The translations under genes were made by a program, and so were the position numbers. This document shows, piece by piece, positions 1 to 7,311 of a DNA stretch of 20,190 bases. The DNA is taken from positions 1-20,190 of the forward strand of contig CAIXOZ010000023.1 in NCBI GenBank assembly GCA_903921295.1. The letters are read 5' to 3'. How positions within the stretch are numbered: position 1 is the first letter of the stretch; every line of letters begins with the position of its first letter. This DNA comes from an uncultured cyanobacterium. GTDB lineage: Bacteria > Cyanobacteriota > Cyanobacteriia > PCC-6307 > Cyanobiaceae. The notes below the pieces were generated by a model. That model saw only the letters and a program-made list of their open reading frames with translations, did no database searches and was not told the DNA's origin.

Positions 1-78
1 AGAGGCCGCTGGGGGCCTGACTTCGCCAGCCGCAGGAGCGGGACCCGAAGCAGTCGGATCCGGGGGGGAGGACGTCAT
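1..78 (-). CDS. Start of an unidentified gene downstream of rnpA (partial)
   Basis: An ATG at 78 overlaps the rnpA stop codon (ATGA) and opens a frame that stays open for 26 codons to the window edge. It begins MTSSPPDPTASG and is rich in Pro, Ala and Ser, so no domain is visible yet. The 4-base overlap suggests it is co-translated with rnpA. In related picocyanobacteria, as I recall, the gene after rnpA often encodes a small PH-domain membrane protein followed by yidC, and this could be that gene. The identification rests on position only. Confidence 0.5.
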   Translation of the reverse strand, partial: MTSSPPDPTASGPAPAAGEVRPPAAS

Positions 79-461
79 GAACGAAGACCTGCTTGCTGCA
101 ACAACTGATCACATTCTCCCAGGAGTGCCGCCGGCGTTGCGACGATGCTGCCGGGTTTGAGACTGATCAGCAGCCAGGCCCTGCGCTCAGGGGGGAGAGC
201 GGACAGGGTTGCAACGAGGTGCTGATGCAGCAGGCGCCTCAGGCGATTGCGTCGCACCGCACGCTTGCTGACCTTGTTGCTGATCACCACGGCGCAGCGC
301 CAGGGACTTGGAGCTACAGAACCGGCACAGGGCTTGAGCAGGGCCGGACGGCCCTCCACGATCCGGAGGACCATCGAACCGCCGTGGTGTCGACGACCGT
401 GCTGGTAGAGAAAATCAAAAGCCCTCTGGCCCTTGATCCGGTGATGTCCGGGTAGGGCCAT
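75..461 (-). CDS. rnpA: Ribonuclease P protein component
   Basis: This is the 128-residue protein subunit of RNase P, which binds the catalytic RNA and helps mature tRNA 5' ends. The family signature is clear: a central basic helix with VSKRAVRRNRLRRLL, containing the conserved RNR motif, preceded by the strand CAVVISNKVSK. The N-terminal RIKGQRAFDFLYQHGRR segment also fits the family. I prefer the ATG at 461 because homologues begin close to the (R/K)G..F..L segment. A TTG four codons upstream (473) is possible. The gene lies 29 bases after the rpmH stop and is presumably co-transcribed with it, the near-universal rpmH-rnpA arrangement. The stop overlaps the next start. Confidence 0.95.
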   Translation of the reverse strand: MALPGHHRIKGQRAFDFLYQHGRRHHGGSMVLRIVEGRPALLKPCAGSVAPSPWRCAVVISNKVSKRAVRRNRLRRLLHQHLVATLSALPPERRAWLLISLKPGSIVATPAALLGECDQLLQQAGLRS

Positions 462-490
462 GGCAGAGGGCAACCTCGTGGCGTAAGGCC

Positions 491-628
491 TCAGACAGCC
501 AGGCGGGCGCGACCGCGACGACGACGGGTGCGGATCACGCGGCGGCCCGTGTGGCTGCGCATCCGCACCCGGAAACCGGAGACCCGCTTGCGCTTCCGGC
601 TTGTTCCTTCCAGGGTCCGCTTGGTCAT
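491..628 (-). CDS. rpmH: 50S ribosomal protein L34
   Basis: This is a 45-residue, strongly basic protein read from the ATG at 628: [19 protein letters not shown], then [20 protein letters not shown] and ARLAV. It carries the L34 hallmarks: the [12 protein letters not shown] start, the F-R-x-R-M-x-(T/S) core and the GRRVIxxRRRRGR tail. Length matches the family (about 45). It is a structural component of the large ribosomal subunit. It precedes rnpA with a 29-base gap, the standard order. A GAGGAG purine run lies about 13 bases before the start, slightly far for a Shine-Dalgarno site, and TAGGTT (minus strand, 671-666) is a possible -10 element. Confidence 0.96.
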   Translation of the reverse strand: MTKRTLEGTSRKRKRVSGFRVRMRSHTGRRVIRTRRRRGRARLAV

Positions 629-654
629 GGCTGTTGCTGTGCTCCTCGATTCAT

Positions 655-690
655 GTCAGTCGGCCAACCTATCAGGCGGCGGTCAGTCGG
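655..690. repeat. 9-bp direct repeat upstream of rpmH
   Basis: GTCAGTCGG occurs at 655-663 and again at 682-690 in the same orientation, start-to-start distance 27 bases. The second copy covers the DUF2808 stop codon; the first lies in the 54-base gap before rpmH. A TAnnnT hexamer (TAGGTT on the minus strand, 671-666) sits between the copies. This could be a binding site in the rpmH promoter, or chance. Confidence 0.3.
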
Positions 691-1312
691 GCGGATCGAT
701 CTGGATCACCCAGCTGCCCAGGTAGCCGGAGATCGGCACATCGCCGGGGGCCTGCGCCAGGGCGTTGAACTGGAACATCCCGATGCTGGACGGGTTGAAC
801 AGGTTCATGTAGACGCCAATGGGACGCTTGTCGGAGACTGGACGCTCTGGAAAGATTTCCACCGCCTTATCCGTGACTTCAACGACTGCAGGAATGATTT
901 CCTGGCAGGTTGTTCTGGTCATCATGCCGCCAACGGTCATATAACAGAGCTTGACGTCAGAGGGCTTGATCTCAACATCAAAATCCGGAGGGATCGTCAC
1001 CGCCAGTTTCAGGATCGCCGTCCTGCGATCCTTCGGCCGCAGCACCAGGTAGTACTCCGAGCGACGCATGCGCTGGGTACTGGTGATGAAATAGGTGAGC
1101 TTGCGGAAATCCCGGGACGTCTCCCAGCGGAACTCCATCAGGCTCGGAGTGCCCTGGGCTTGTGCAGGCGAAGCGGAGAGGGTGCTCAGAGCAAGGGGGG
1201 CGGCGGCAGTGGCAACGGTGGCCGCAGCCAGAAGAGCCCGGAGCGTTGAATGTCTCCGCAGGCTCAGCCCTGCCGGGCGAGCCTTCTGGCGCGATGGAAC
1301 GGGTGATCGCAT
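683..1312 (-). CDS. Secreted DUF2808 protein
   Basis: A 209-residue exported protein of the cyanobacteria-restricted DUF2808 family, with no established function. From the ATG at 1312 the N-terminus shows a basic region (to about residue 25), a hydrophobic Ala/Leu-rich stretch (about 26-48) and a likely signal peptidase I site SPAQA|QG near residue 52. The mature part contains features I associate with DUF2808: RDFRKLTYFITSTQRMRRSEYYL, a IPPDFDVEIKP strand segment, a pair of cysteines (LCYM and TTCQE), and VYMNLFNPSSIGMFQFN. Upstream in-frame starts exist (ATG at 1366, TTG at 1372), but they would add a non-signal-like leader, and a TTGACA at 1373-1368 would suit a promoter for the shorter form. 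It sits between aroH and rpmH. I infer a periplasmic or thylakoid-lumen location. Confidence 0.85.
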   Translation of the reverse strand: MRSPVPSRQKARPAGLSLRRHSTLRALLAAATVATAAAPLALSTLSASPAQAQGTPSLMEFRWETSRDFRKLTYFITSTQRMRRSEYYLVLRPKDRRTAILKLAVTIPPDFDVEIKPSDVKLCYMTVGGMMTRTTCQEIIPAVVEVTDKAVEIFPERPVSDKRPIGVYMNLFNPSSIGMFQFNALAQAPGDVPISGYLGSWVIQIDPPD

Positions 1313-1451
1313 CGAATCACGGGCGTGTGTGGAGGGATCAGAACGCAAAGCGTCGATCCAGGGCATTGTCAACAGCCATGATCGCGGCGCATCCGCCGAG
1401 TGGTCGGAGCGGCAGCTGGCGCGGCGGGCCGTTCATGGGTCAGACCAGTGG

Positions 1452-1829
1452 TCAGGAGCCGGCTCGATCCGGACGCAGGCGGGCCGCCTCACCCAGATAG
1501 GGGTGCTGCGGCTGACGCTCCGGCGCCATCCAGGCGTGAACCAGAACCCGGATGCACCGGCACAGATCACCGGCGACCGCCATCTGCTGGCAATCCAGCA
1601 GGGCGACCCCATCCCAGCCTGGCCGCCGCCTGGCAATCGCCGCCGGGAAGCAGGCATCCAAATCAGCAGTCACCGAGAAGGTGACCGAGAGGATGCGGTC
1701 CCCGACCAGGCCATTGCGATCGACCAGGGCGGCGATCAGCTCATCAACGGCAGCGGTGATCGCCGCCACGCTGTTCTCGCTGGCGGTGGTGGCGCCCCGC
1801 AGGGCGCGCAGTTCGATCGGGTCGCTCAT
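1452..1829 (-). CDS. aroH: Chorismate mutase, AroH type
   Basis: A 125-residue monofunctional chorismate mutase that converts chorismate to prephenate for Phe/Tyr synthesis. It aligns without gaps with Bacillus subtilis AroH (offset +4): RGATT with Arg11 (Bs Arg7), FPAAIARR with Phe61 and Arg67 (Bs Phe57, Arg63), and CIRVL with Cys92 and Arg94 (Bs Cys88, Arg90, the key transition-state cation). The C-terminal HPYLGEAARLRPD matches the HVYLExxxxLRPD of the family. One difference stands out: Bs Glu78 corresponds to Gln82 in the segment CQQMAV. The ATG at 1829 overlaps the sppA stop (ATGA), so the two genes are probably translationally coupled. Confidence 0.93.
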   Translation of the reverse strand: MSDPIELRALRGATTASENSVAAITAAVDELIAALVDRNGLVGDRILSVTFSVTADLDACFPAAIARRRPGWDGVALLDCQQMAVAGDLCRCIRVLVHAWMAPERQPQHPYLGEAARLRPDRAGS

Positions 1830-2638
1830 GGGCGGTACAGCCAGAGGGGGAGACCGTTCCAGCCCAACTCCTGCTGCCAGAGGGCCTTCAGGGAGGAGAG
1901 CATGGCGCGACCGGGGATCAGACCGGCCAGGCGCTTGGGAGGGTCACCGAAGGTGATCGGTTGAATCTTCTCAGGATCCAGACCGGCCAGCTCGGCCGCC
2001 AGCCGGCGGGCGGTGTCCTCATCCCCAAGGGCATCGACCAGGCCCAGATCCAGGGCCTGAGCACCGGTGAACACCCGGCCATCGGCAAAGGCCCGCACCA
2101 CTTCTGGCGCGAGGCCACGGCCCGTGGCCACGGCCTCAACGAACTGGCCGTAGCTGGAATCGATCAACGCCTGCAGCAGCGCCCGCTCCTCGGCACTCAG
2201 GGCCCGGTCCGGAGCGAGGATGTCCTTGAACGGACCGCTTTTGATCGTCTCGAAACGGATACCGATCCGCTCGAGCAGACCCGAGAGATTGTTGCCGCGC
2301 AGGATCACACCGATCGAACCGGTGATGGTTCCTGCATTGGCCACGATCCGATCGGCGGCGACCCCGATGTAGACACCGCCGGAGGCCGAGATGTTGCCGA
2401 AGCTTGCAACCACCTGGCAGCCCTTCTGACGCAGTCGCAGCAGGGCCGCATGGATCTCCTGGCTGTCACCGACGGTGCCGCCGGGACTGTCGATCCTCAG
2501 CAGCAGCACGGGGAAGCGGCGTTTCTCGATCTGGCGCAGGGCCTTCAGCACCCGCTTGCGGCAGCCTCCGGCGATGGGTCCCTCAATGGCGATCCGCGCC
2601 ATGCGATGTCTGGAGCGACGGCTCAAGGGCCAGGGCAT
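1826..2638 (-). CDS. sppA: Signal peptide peptidase SppA (short form)
   Basis: A 270-residue S49 serine protease that degrades cleaved signal peptides or other membrane-released fragments. It is the short single-domain form. The visible catalytic dyad is Ser86 in NISASGGVYIG and Lys138 in KSGPFKDILAP; LRIDSPGGTVGDSQEI and TITGSIGVI are the conserved crotonase-fold loops. The C-terminal FADGRVFTGAQALDLGLVDALG is typical. I start at ATG 2638 (MPWPLSRRSRHRMARI): it is short, basic and abuts the first core strand, whereas the open frame further upstream runs antisense into the EamA gene. No strong N-terminal membrane helix is seen, so it may associate peripherally. Its stop overlaps the aroH start by four bases. 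Confidence 0.92.
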   Translation of the reverse strand: MPWPLSRRSRHRMARIAIEGPIAGGCRKRVLKALRQIEKRRFPVLLLRIDSPGGTVGDSQEIHAALLRLRQKGCQVVASFGNISASGGVYIGVAADRIVANAGTITGSIGVILRGNNLSGLLERIGIRFETIKSGPFKDILAPDRALSAEERALLQALIDSSYGQFVEAVATGRGLAPEVVRAFADGRVFTGAQALDLGLVDALGDEDTARRLAAELAGLDPEKIQPITFGDPPKRLAGLIPGRAMLSSLKALWQQELGWNGLPLWLYRP

Positions 2639-2690
2639 TCGGACGGTTCCGGGCTTCTGGATCTTAAAAAGAAGCCTCGATGAGGCCGTC

Positions 2691-3674
2691 ATGCCCGAGC
2701 TTCTGCCCAGATCGCTGCGCTGGCTGTTGATGGTGCTGCCCTTCGCGCTCTGGGGTACGGCGATGGCGGCGATGAAGCCGCTTCTGAGCGGTGCGCCGGA
2801 GCTCAGCCTGGCAGCGCTGCGGGTCTTGCCGGCCGGGGTCGTGCTGCTGCTGGCGGTGGTGCTGCTGGGTCGGGACTGGCGGGTGGCCCCGGCCGACCGC
2901 CCCTGGCTGCTGATGTTCGCCCTCATTGATGCGACGGTGTTTCAGGGCCTGCTGGTGCATGGCCTCGCCGGCACCGGCGCCGGGCTCGGCTCGGTTCTGA
3001 TCGACTCGCAACCCCTGCTGGTGGCCCTCCTGGCCCGCACCCTCTACGGGGACGCGATCAATCCCTTCGGCTGGTTCGGTCTGCTGCTGGGCCTGGCTGG
3101 CATTCTCTGCCTCGGTCTGCCGGGGCCCCTGCTGCGGCAATGGTGGCTGGAAGGGCCTGAAGCGCTCAGCAGCGATCTCTTCAGCCATGGCGAACTTTGG
3201 ATGCTGGCCGCAGCGGCAGCCATGGCCGTCGGCACGGTGCTCAGCCGCCAGGCCAGTCGCCACAGCGATCCGGTGGCTGTGACCGGCTGGCATCTGCTCC
3301 TCGGCGGGGTGCCCCTGCTGCTCGGAGCCGTGCTGACGCCGCTGGTCGATCCAGCGGCCCTGCCGGCCTGGCCGAGCTGGGGAGCGGGCGGCTGGGCCCT
3401 GATGACCTACGCGAGCCTGCTCGGGAGCGCCCTGGCCTACGGCCTTTTCTTCTGGTTCGCCAACCAGGGGGATCTGACCGCCTTCACCTCGCTCACCTTT
3501 CTCACCCCCGTCTTCGCCTTGCTCTGCGCCATGGCGCTTCTGGAAGAACGTCTGGGACTGCTGCAATGGCTCGGCGTGCTTCTCGCCTTGATCTCGGTGC
3601 TGGTGATCAACCGTCGGCATCAGCTCTGGACGCCTCTGCTGACGGCGACGGAAACGGACGCGGGCCGGCCCTGA
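2691..3674 (+). CDS. EamA (DMT superfamily) transporter
   Basis: A 327-residue integral membrane protein with the two-repeat EamA/DMT architecture: about ten hydrophobic helices. The first repeat starts at LPFALWGTAMAAMKPLL and closes with the GLLLGLAGILCLGLPG helix; the second begins near ELWMLAAAAAMAVGTVLSRQ and ends at LLQWLGVLLALISVLVINRR. The conserved end-of-repeat segment LTFLTPVFALLCAMALLEERL is a family signature. Such proteins export amino acids or other small metabolites; the substrate cannot be read from sequence. The ATG at 2691 has a GAGG five bases upstream, which decides the start. It is divergent from sppA with a 52-base gap that must hold both promoters. Confidence 0.9.
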   Translation: MPELLPRSLRWLLMVLPFALWGTAMAAMKPLLSGAPELSLAALRVLPAGVVLLLAVVLLGRDWRVAPADRPWLLMFALIDATVFQGLLVHGLAGTGAGLGSVLIDSQPLLVALLARTLYGDAINPFGWFGLLLGLAGILCLGLPGPLLRQWWLEGPEALSSDLFSHGELWMLAAAAAMAVGTVLSRQASRHSDPVAVTGWHLLLGGVPLLLGAVLTPLVDPAALPAWPSWGAGGWALMTYASLLGSALAYGLFFWFANQGDLTAFTSLTFLTPVFALLCAMALLEERLGLLQWLGVLLALISVLVINRRHQLWTPLLTATETDAGRP

Positions 3675-3701
3675 GCACCCGATCACCCATGGCATCCCCC
3701 C

Positions 3702-3748
3702 GACGTCCATGGCGGTCGAGCCGATCCCCAGGACGTCCTGCCGACGTC
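3702..3748. promoter_or_regulatory. Cluster of three GACGTC palindromes before the glycosyltransferase gene
   Basis: GACGTC occurs at 3702-3707, 3732-3737 and 3743-3748. The middle copy lies inside a perfect 12-bp palindrome (CAGGACGTCCTG, 3729-3740) and the third inside an 8-bp one (CGACGTCG, 3742-3749). Spacings are 30 and 11 bases, close to three turns and one turn of DNA. A possible -10 element (TAGGTT, 3778-3783) follows, 22 bases before the TTG start. The 130-base gap (3675-3804) holds no other feature I can support. A dimeric repressor or activator site is an inference. Confidence 0.4.
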
Positions 3749-3804
3749 GAACCTCCTCAACAGTCCTGTCGGGGCGATAGGTTCGCTGAAAGAGCAGGTC
3801 TGGC

Positions 3805-5694
3805 TTGAGGCGAGGACGCCCACCGTCACGCAATGCCCTCGCAGCACTGGCTGTGGTGCTTCTGATCGGCGCGGCCCTGATGCTCTGGCAGCTGGGTGAC
3901 ACCGGGCTGGTCGATGAGACCCCTCCCCTGTTCGCCGCCTCAGCCCGGGCGATGGCCGAGACAGGCGACTGGCTGACGCCGCGGGTGAATGGGTTACCGC
4001 GCTACGACAAGCCTCCACTGATTTACTGGCTGATGGGCCTGGGCTACCTGATGCCCGGCCAGGCCTCCTGGGATCCGCTCGGCACCTGGGCGGCCCGCTT
4101 GCCCTCCGCCCTCTCCGTGCTGGCGGTGATGACGCTGCTCTGCGTCACCCTGCTGCGCTGGCCGCAACGGCAGCTGGACCGGGGAGGATCGAGCGGCCAG
4201 GGCACCGCCCGCGCCCTTGGCCGTGTTCTCCGTTCGCCTGTGGTCACGGCGCCGCTGGCCTATGCGCTCTCGCCGCTGGTGTTGCTCTGGGGCCGCCTCG
4301 CCGTCAGCGATGCCCTGTTCAGCGGCCTGGTCAGCGCCACGGTGCTCCTGGCCTGGCGCCATCTGGTCGGTGGCGGCTCGGTGCTGCCGATCTGGCTGCT
4401 GCTGGGCTTCGCCGTTCTGGCCAAGGGACCCGTCGCCCTGGTGCTCTTCGCCCTGATCCTCTCCCTGTTTGCCTGGAGCCAGAGGCAGTTCCGGGCCTAC
4501 TGGGGTCGACTGAGGCCCTGGCCAGGGCTCCTGATCACAGCGATCGTGGCCCTGCCCTGGTATGCCCTGGAGCTGGCCGTGGAGGGGAAACCCTACTGGG
4601 ACAGCTTCTTCGGTTACCACAACCTGCAACGCTTCACCTCGGTGGTTAACCACCACCTGCAGCCCTGGTGGTTCTTCGGTCCGGTGCTGGTGATCGCCAG
4701 CTTTCCCTTCACGCCGCTGCTGCTCGTCGGATTGCACCGGGCTCTGGCCCTCAAGCCCTGGCGACGCTGGCGTCAATCCGGGCTTCTTGATCCCGTGCCC
4801 CTGGATCGGTCGCTGGCCCGATTGGCCGCCATCTGGGTCCTGGTGATCCTGGCGTTCTTCACCCTGGCCGCCACCAAGCTTCCCAGCTACTGGCTGCCGG
4901 CAACCCCGGCAGCGGCCCTGCTGATCGCCCTGGCGCTCGACCCGGACCGGCAGGATCGGGCGCGTCGACCGACGCTGCTGGCCACGGCCCTTCTTGCAGC
5001 GCTGCTGGCCGGCATCTTCTGGGCGTCACCGGTCTGGGTGCCCCTGATTCAGGCCACCGAACTGCCGAATCTGGCACCCAGGCTGCTGGCGAGCCCAATC
5101 CTCACGACCGCCGCCATCTGCTTCTCCCTGATCGCCGTTCTGGCCGCTGTTCTGGCGCGACGGGCTCCTCTTGACTGGCAACGCGGCCCGGACGGTGGTC
5201 TGGTGCTGCTTCAGCTACCGATGGTGGCCTTCGCGCTCACCGCCGTGCAGCCGGGCTGGGTTCTCGGGGATCAGGTGCGTGGGCTGCCCGTGCGCCAGAT
5301 GGCAGCCGAGGTTCGCCTTCGTATCCGACCAGGCGAATCGCTGGCGATGGTGGGCATTCTCAAGCCCTCCCTTCACTTCTACAGCCGACAGGTGGTGCTC
5401 TACGAGGGCATCAAACCCGAAGGGCTGGTCAATCTGGCCGATCGCCTCAGCCGGGAACAGCGACGCGGCCAGAGGCCCAGCAGCGCCAGCAGTCAACCGA
5501 CGGTGCTGGTGGTGATTGATCGCGACACCGCCGGACTGCCCCATTGGCAACAGCTCGCCCCGGAGGGCCTCGCCAGTGCCGGGCCCTACCGGCTCTGGCG
5601 GCTGGATCGCCGGAAGCTGGAGCATCGGGCAGCGGCCCTCCTCGCTGCCGGGGTGCCGGTCGAGTGGGAGCGCCCGAGGCCCGAGCGCTACTGA
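3805..5694 (+). CDS. ArnT/PMT-like membrane glycosyltransferase
   Basis: A 629-residue polytopic protein of the GT39/GT83 (PMT, ArnT) superfamily, which moves a sugar from a polyprenyl-phosphate donor onto a lipid or protein acceptor on the outer face of the plasma membrane. After the first helix (about 11-30) comes the first periplasmic loop with the family's signature: VDETPPLFAASARAMAETGDW (Asp37-Glu38), then NGLPRYDKPPLIYWL (Lys69-Pro70-Pro71). Roughly a dozen hydrophobic segments follow to about residue 480; the last 130 residues form a soluble C-terminal domain. The start is a TTG; the first ATG (3880) lies inside the first helix and would truncate it. The 3' end overlaps the convergent DUF721 gene by 7 bases. 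Acceptor and sugar are unknown; cell-surface polysaccharide or lipid modification is likely. Confidence 0.88.
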   Translation: MRRGRPPSRNALAALAVVLLIGAALMLWQLGDTGLVDETPPLFAASARAMAETGDWLTPRVNGLPRYDKPPLIYWLMGLGYLMPGQASWDPLGTWAARLPSALSVLAVMTLLCVTLLRWPQRQLDRGGSSGQGTARALGRVLRSPVVTAPLAYALSPLVLLWGRLAVSDALFSGLVSATVLLAWRHLVGGGSVLPIWLLLGFAVLAKGPVALVLFALILSLFAWSQRQFRAYWGRLRPWPGLLITAIVALPWYALELAVEGKPYWDSFFGYHNLQRFTSVVNHHLQPWWFFGPVLVIASFPFTPLLLVGLHRALALKPWRRWRQSGLLDPVPLDRSLARLAAIWVLVILAFFTLAATKLPSYWLPATPAAALLIALALDPDRQDRARRPTLLATALLAALLAGIFWASPVWVPLIQATELPNLAPRLLASPILTTAAICFSLIAVLAAVLARRAPLDWQRGPDGGLVLLQLPMVAFALTAVQPGWVLGDQVRGLPVRQMAAEVRLRIRPGESLAMVGILKPSLHFYSRQVVLYEGIKPEGLVNLADRLSREQRRGQRPSSASSQPTVLVVIDRDTAGLPHWQQLAPEGLASAGPYRLWRLDRRKLEHRAAALLAAGVPVEWERPRPERY

Positions 5695-6284
5695 GAAGGG
5701 CCGGCTCTGGAAGGCTTCGCTGCAGCCGAGGCCTGTCCAGGCATGAGCGCGGCGCGGGCCGCTTCGGCGAAACGATCCCGCTGACAGAAACTGCAGCGTC
5801 CCCAGCGCTCCAGTTCACCAGCCGGCGCGGGCCTGGCGCAGCAGGGACAGGTGACCATCCCATGCACGTCCACCCGGCTGGGATGGGCGGCCCAGCTGGC
5901 CGCTTCGATCTCCGCCGCCGGGGCCGGCAATGCCAGGGGCAGCTGCTGCTGCACCCGCAGCTCCCTGACGGCAAAGCCCGCACCGCGCAGGCTGCCAAGC
6001 AACCGATGGCGGTTGTATTGAAGCGCCTGCAACCAGGGGCCCGCCGCCGCCCCGACCAGGAGCGTTCCGCCCCGCAGGCTGAGGGGGCGGCAATGCGGCG
6101 CCAGCTGGGGCCCGACCAGCTGGGGCCAGGCCAGCCAGAGACTCGCCAGATGCCCCTCCTGTTTCCAACGGCGCTCGATCTGGCCGAGACAGCGGCTCAG
6201 AGGCGTGGCCGGCGCCGCCGGCGGCGGCACCAGCACCGAGACATCGCCGCGGCGCTGGGTCTGATTGGAAGGAGCGATCGCCAT
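5688..6284 (-). CDS. DUF721 (DciA-like) protein with C-terminal zinc ribbon
   Basis: A 198-residue protein. Residues about 28-115 form a DUF721 domain (LSRCLGQIERRWKQ, then LWLAWPQLVGPQLAPHCRPLSLRGGTLLVG and WLQALQYNRHRLLGSLR). DUF721 includes DciA, the loader or operator of the replicative helicase DnaB in many bacteria lacking DnaC/DnaI. A Pro/Ala-rich linker leads to a tail with Cys146-x2-Cys149 and Cys164-x2-Cys167 (Cys148 also present), the spacing of a small zinc ribbon, then a disordered Ala/Ser/Pro end. The domain assignment is good; a helicase-loading role is by family only. It is divergent from vipp1 (118-base gap) and tail-to-tail with the glycosyltransferase. A HIP1 octamer spans its first codons. 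Confidence 0.82.
   Translation of the reverse strand: MAIAPSNQTQRRGDVSVLVPPPAAPATPLSRCLGQIERRWKQEGHLASLWLAWPQLVGPQLAPHCRPLSLRGGTLLVGAAAGPWLQALQYNRHRLLGSLRGAGFAVRELRVQQQLPLALPAPAAEIEAASWAAHPSRVDVHGMVTCPCCARPAPAGELERWGRCSFCQRDRFAEAARAALMPGQASAAAKPSRAGPSQ
6274..6281. repeat. HIP1 octamer (GCGATCGC)
   Basis: A perfect copy of the highly iterated palindrome of cyanobacterial genomes, here inside the first codons of the DUF721 gene. It supports the cyanobacterial assignment but is not dense in this window. Confidence 0.7.
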
Positions 6285-6402
6285 GGCTTCACGCTAGAGG
6301 CGCCATCAGGGCCACCCCATCGGTGAAACCACGGTGTCTGGCCACGTCGGTCGCAGTGCGGCATGCTCTGGCTAGCCTCATTCCGCGCCCCTACGTTCAT
6401 CC

Positions 6403-7170
6403 ATGGGCTTCTTCGACCGTCTGGGCCGCCTCGTGCGGGCGAATGCCAACGCCGTGATCAGCCGGGCGGAAGATCCGGTCAAGATCCTCGACCAGTCGGT
6501 GGAGGACATGCAGAACGATCTGGTGAAGCTGCGCCAGGCTGTGGCCACGGCCATCGCCAGCCAGAAGCGGATCCAGAACCAGGCCGAACAGGCCACCGCC
6601 CAGGCCGCCACCTGGTACGAGCGGGCCGAGATGGCTCTCCGCAAGGGTGAAGAGGATCTGGCCCGCGAAGCCCTGGCCCGCCGCAAGACCTGCCAGGAGA
6701 CCGCCGCAGCCCTCAACGCCCAGCTCAGCAGCCAGGCCGGCCAGGTGGACGCTCTCAAGAAGAGCCTCGTCTCCCTGGAAGGCAAGATCGCCGAGGCCAA
6801 GACGAAAAAGGACATGCTCAAGGCCCGGGCCCAGGCAGCCCAGGCCCAGGAACAGCTCCAGAACGCCGTCGGCAGTCTGAACACGACCTCCGCCATGGCC
6901 GCCTTCGAGCGCAGGGAAGAGAAGGTGGAAGCGATGGAAGCGCGTTCCCAGGCTGCCGCGGAACTGGCGGGGTCCGATCTCGAGAGCCAGTTCGCCGCCC
7001 TGCAGGGGGGGGACGACGTGGAGAATGACCTTGCCGCCCTCAAAGGCAAGATCACTGGGGTGCAGCCAAGCCTCGCCGGTACCCCGTCCCTGCGCCAGCT
7101 CGAAGGCAGCCGCAGCGCCGACCTCGACCCTGAACTGGAGGAGCTGAAGCGCTCGATCGACAAGCTCTGA
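6403..7170 (+). CDS. vipp1: Vipp1/IM30, PspA-family thylakoid membrane protein
   Basis: A 255-residue PspA/IM30 protein: membrane-associated, ESCRT-III-like, forming rings and rods that protect and remodel membranes and are needed for thylakoid biogenesis. The N-terminal amphipathic helix is MGFFDRLGRLVRANANAVIS, followed by the conserved EDPVKILDQSVEDMQNDLVKLR. Residues about 25-215 are almost continuous coiled coil rich in Ala, Gln, Lys and Glu. A linker of about 25 residues ends in DPELEELKRSIDKL, the extra C-terminal helix that separates Vipp1 from bacterial PspA. The ATG directly precedes the family's standard N-terminus. A TAnnnT hexamer (TAGCCT, 6373-6378) is a possible -10. It is monocistronic by layout, with 194 bases to the next gene. 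Confidence 0.94.
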   Translation: MGFFDRLGRLVRANANAVISRAEDPVKILDQSVEDMQNDLVKLRQAVATAIASQKRIQNQAEQATAQAATWYERAEMALRKGEEDLAREALARRKTCQETAAALNAQLSSQAGQVDALKKSLVSLEGKIAEAKTKKDMLKARAQAAQAQEQLQNAVGSLNTTSAMAAFERREEKVEAMEARSQAAAELAGSDLESQFAALQGGDDVENDLAALKGKITGVQPSLAGTPSLRQLEGSRSADLDPELEELKRSIDKL

Positions 7171-7311
7171 GACCCTGAAACCACCAGAAGCCCTGGGTCC
7201 TGAGCTGCCCAGCGGTGGCTGCATGATCCGGCCATGGCTGGTGATCGGCGAAAGCTTCAGCAGCCGGTCCTGAGGCCCAGCGGAGACCGGGAACAGCGTC
7301 GTGGACCCCGA

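Noticed and set aside
1368..1373. Consensus -35 TTGACA on the minus strand before the DUF2808 gene
   Set aside because: No acceptable -10 lies 16-18 bases downstream; used only as weak support for the shorter start.
2664..3902. Minus-strand open frame of about 412 codons
   Set aside because: Antisense to the EamA transporter; composition is Gln/Arg/His-rich and no motif is seen.
7171..7199. Possible terminator after vipp1 (GACCC with GGGTC)
   Set aside because: Only five pairs, a 19-base loop and no T run.
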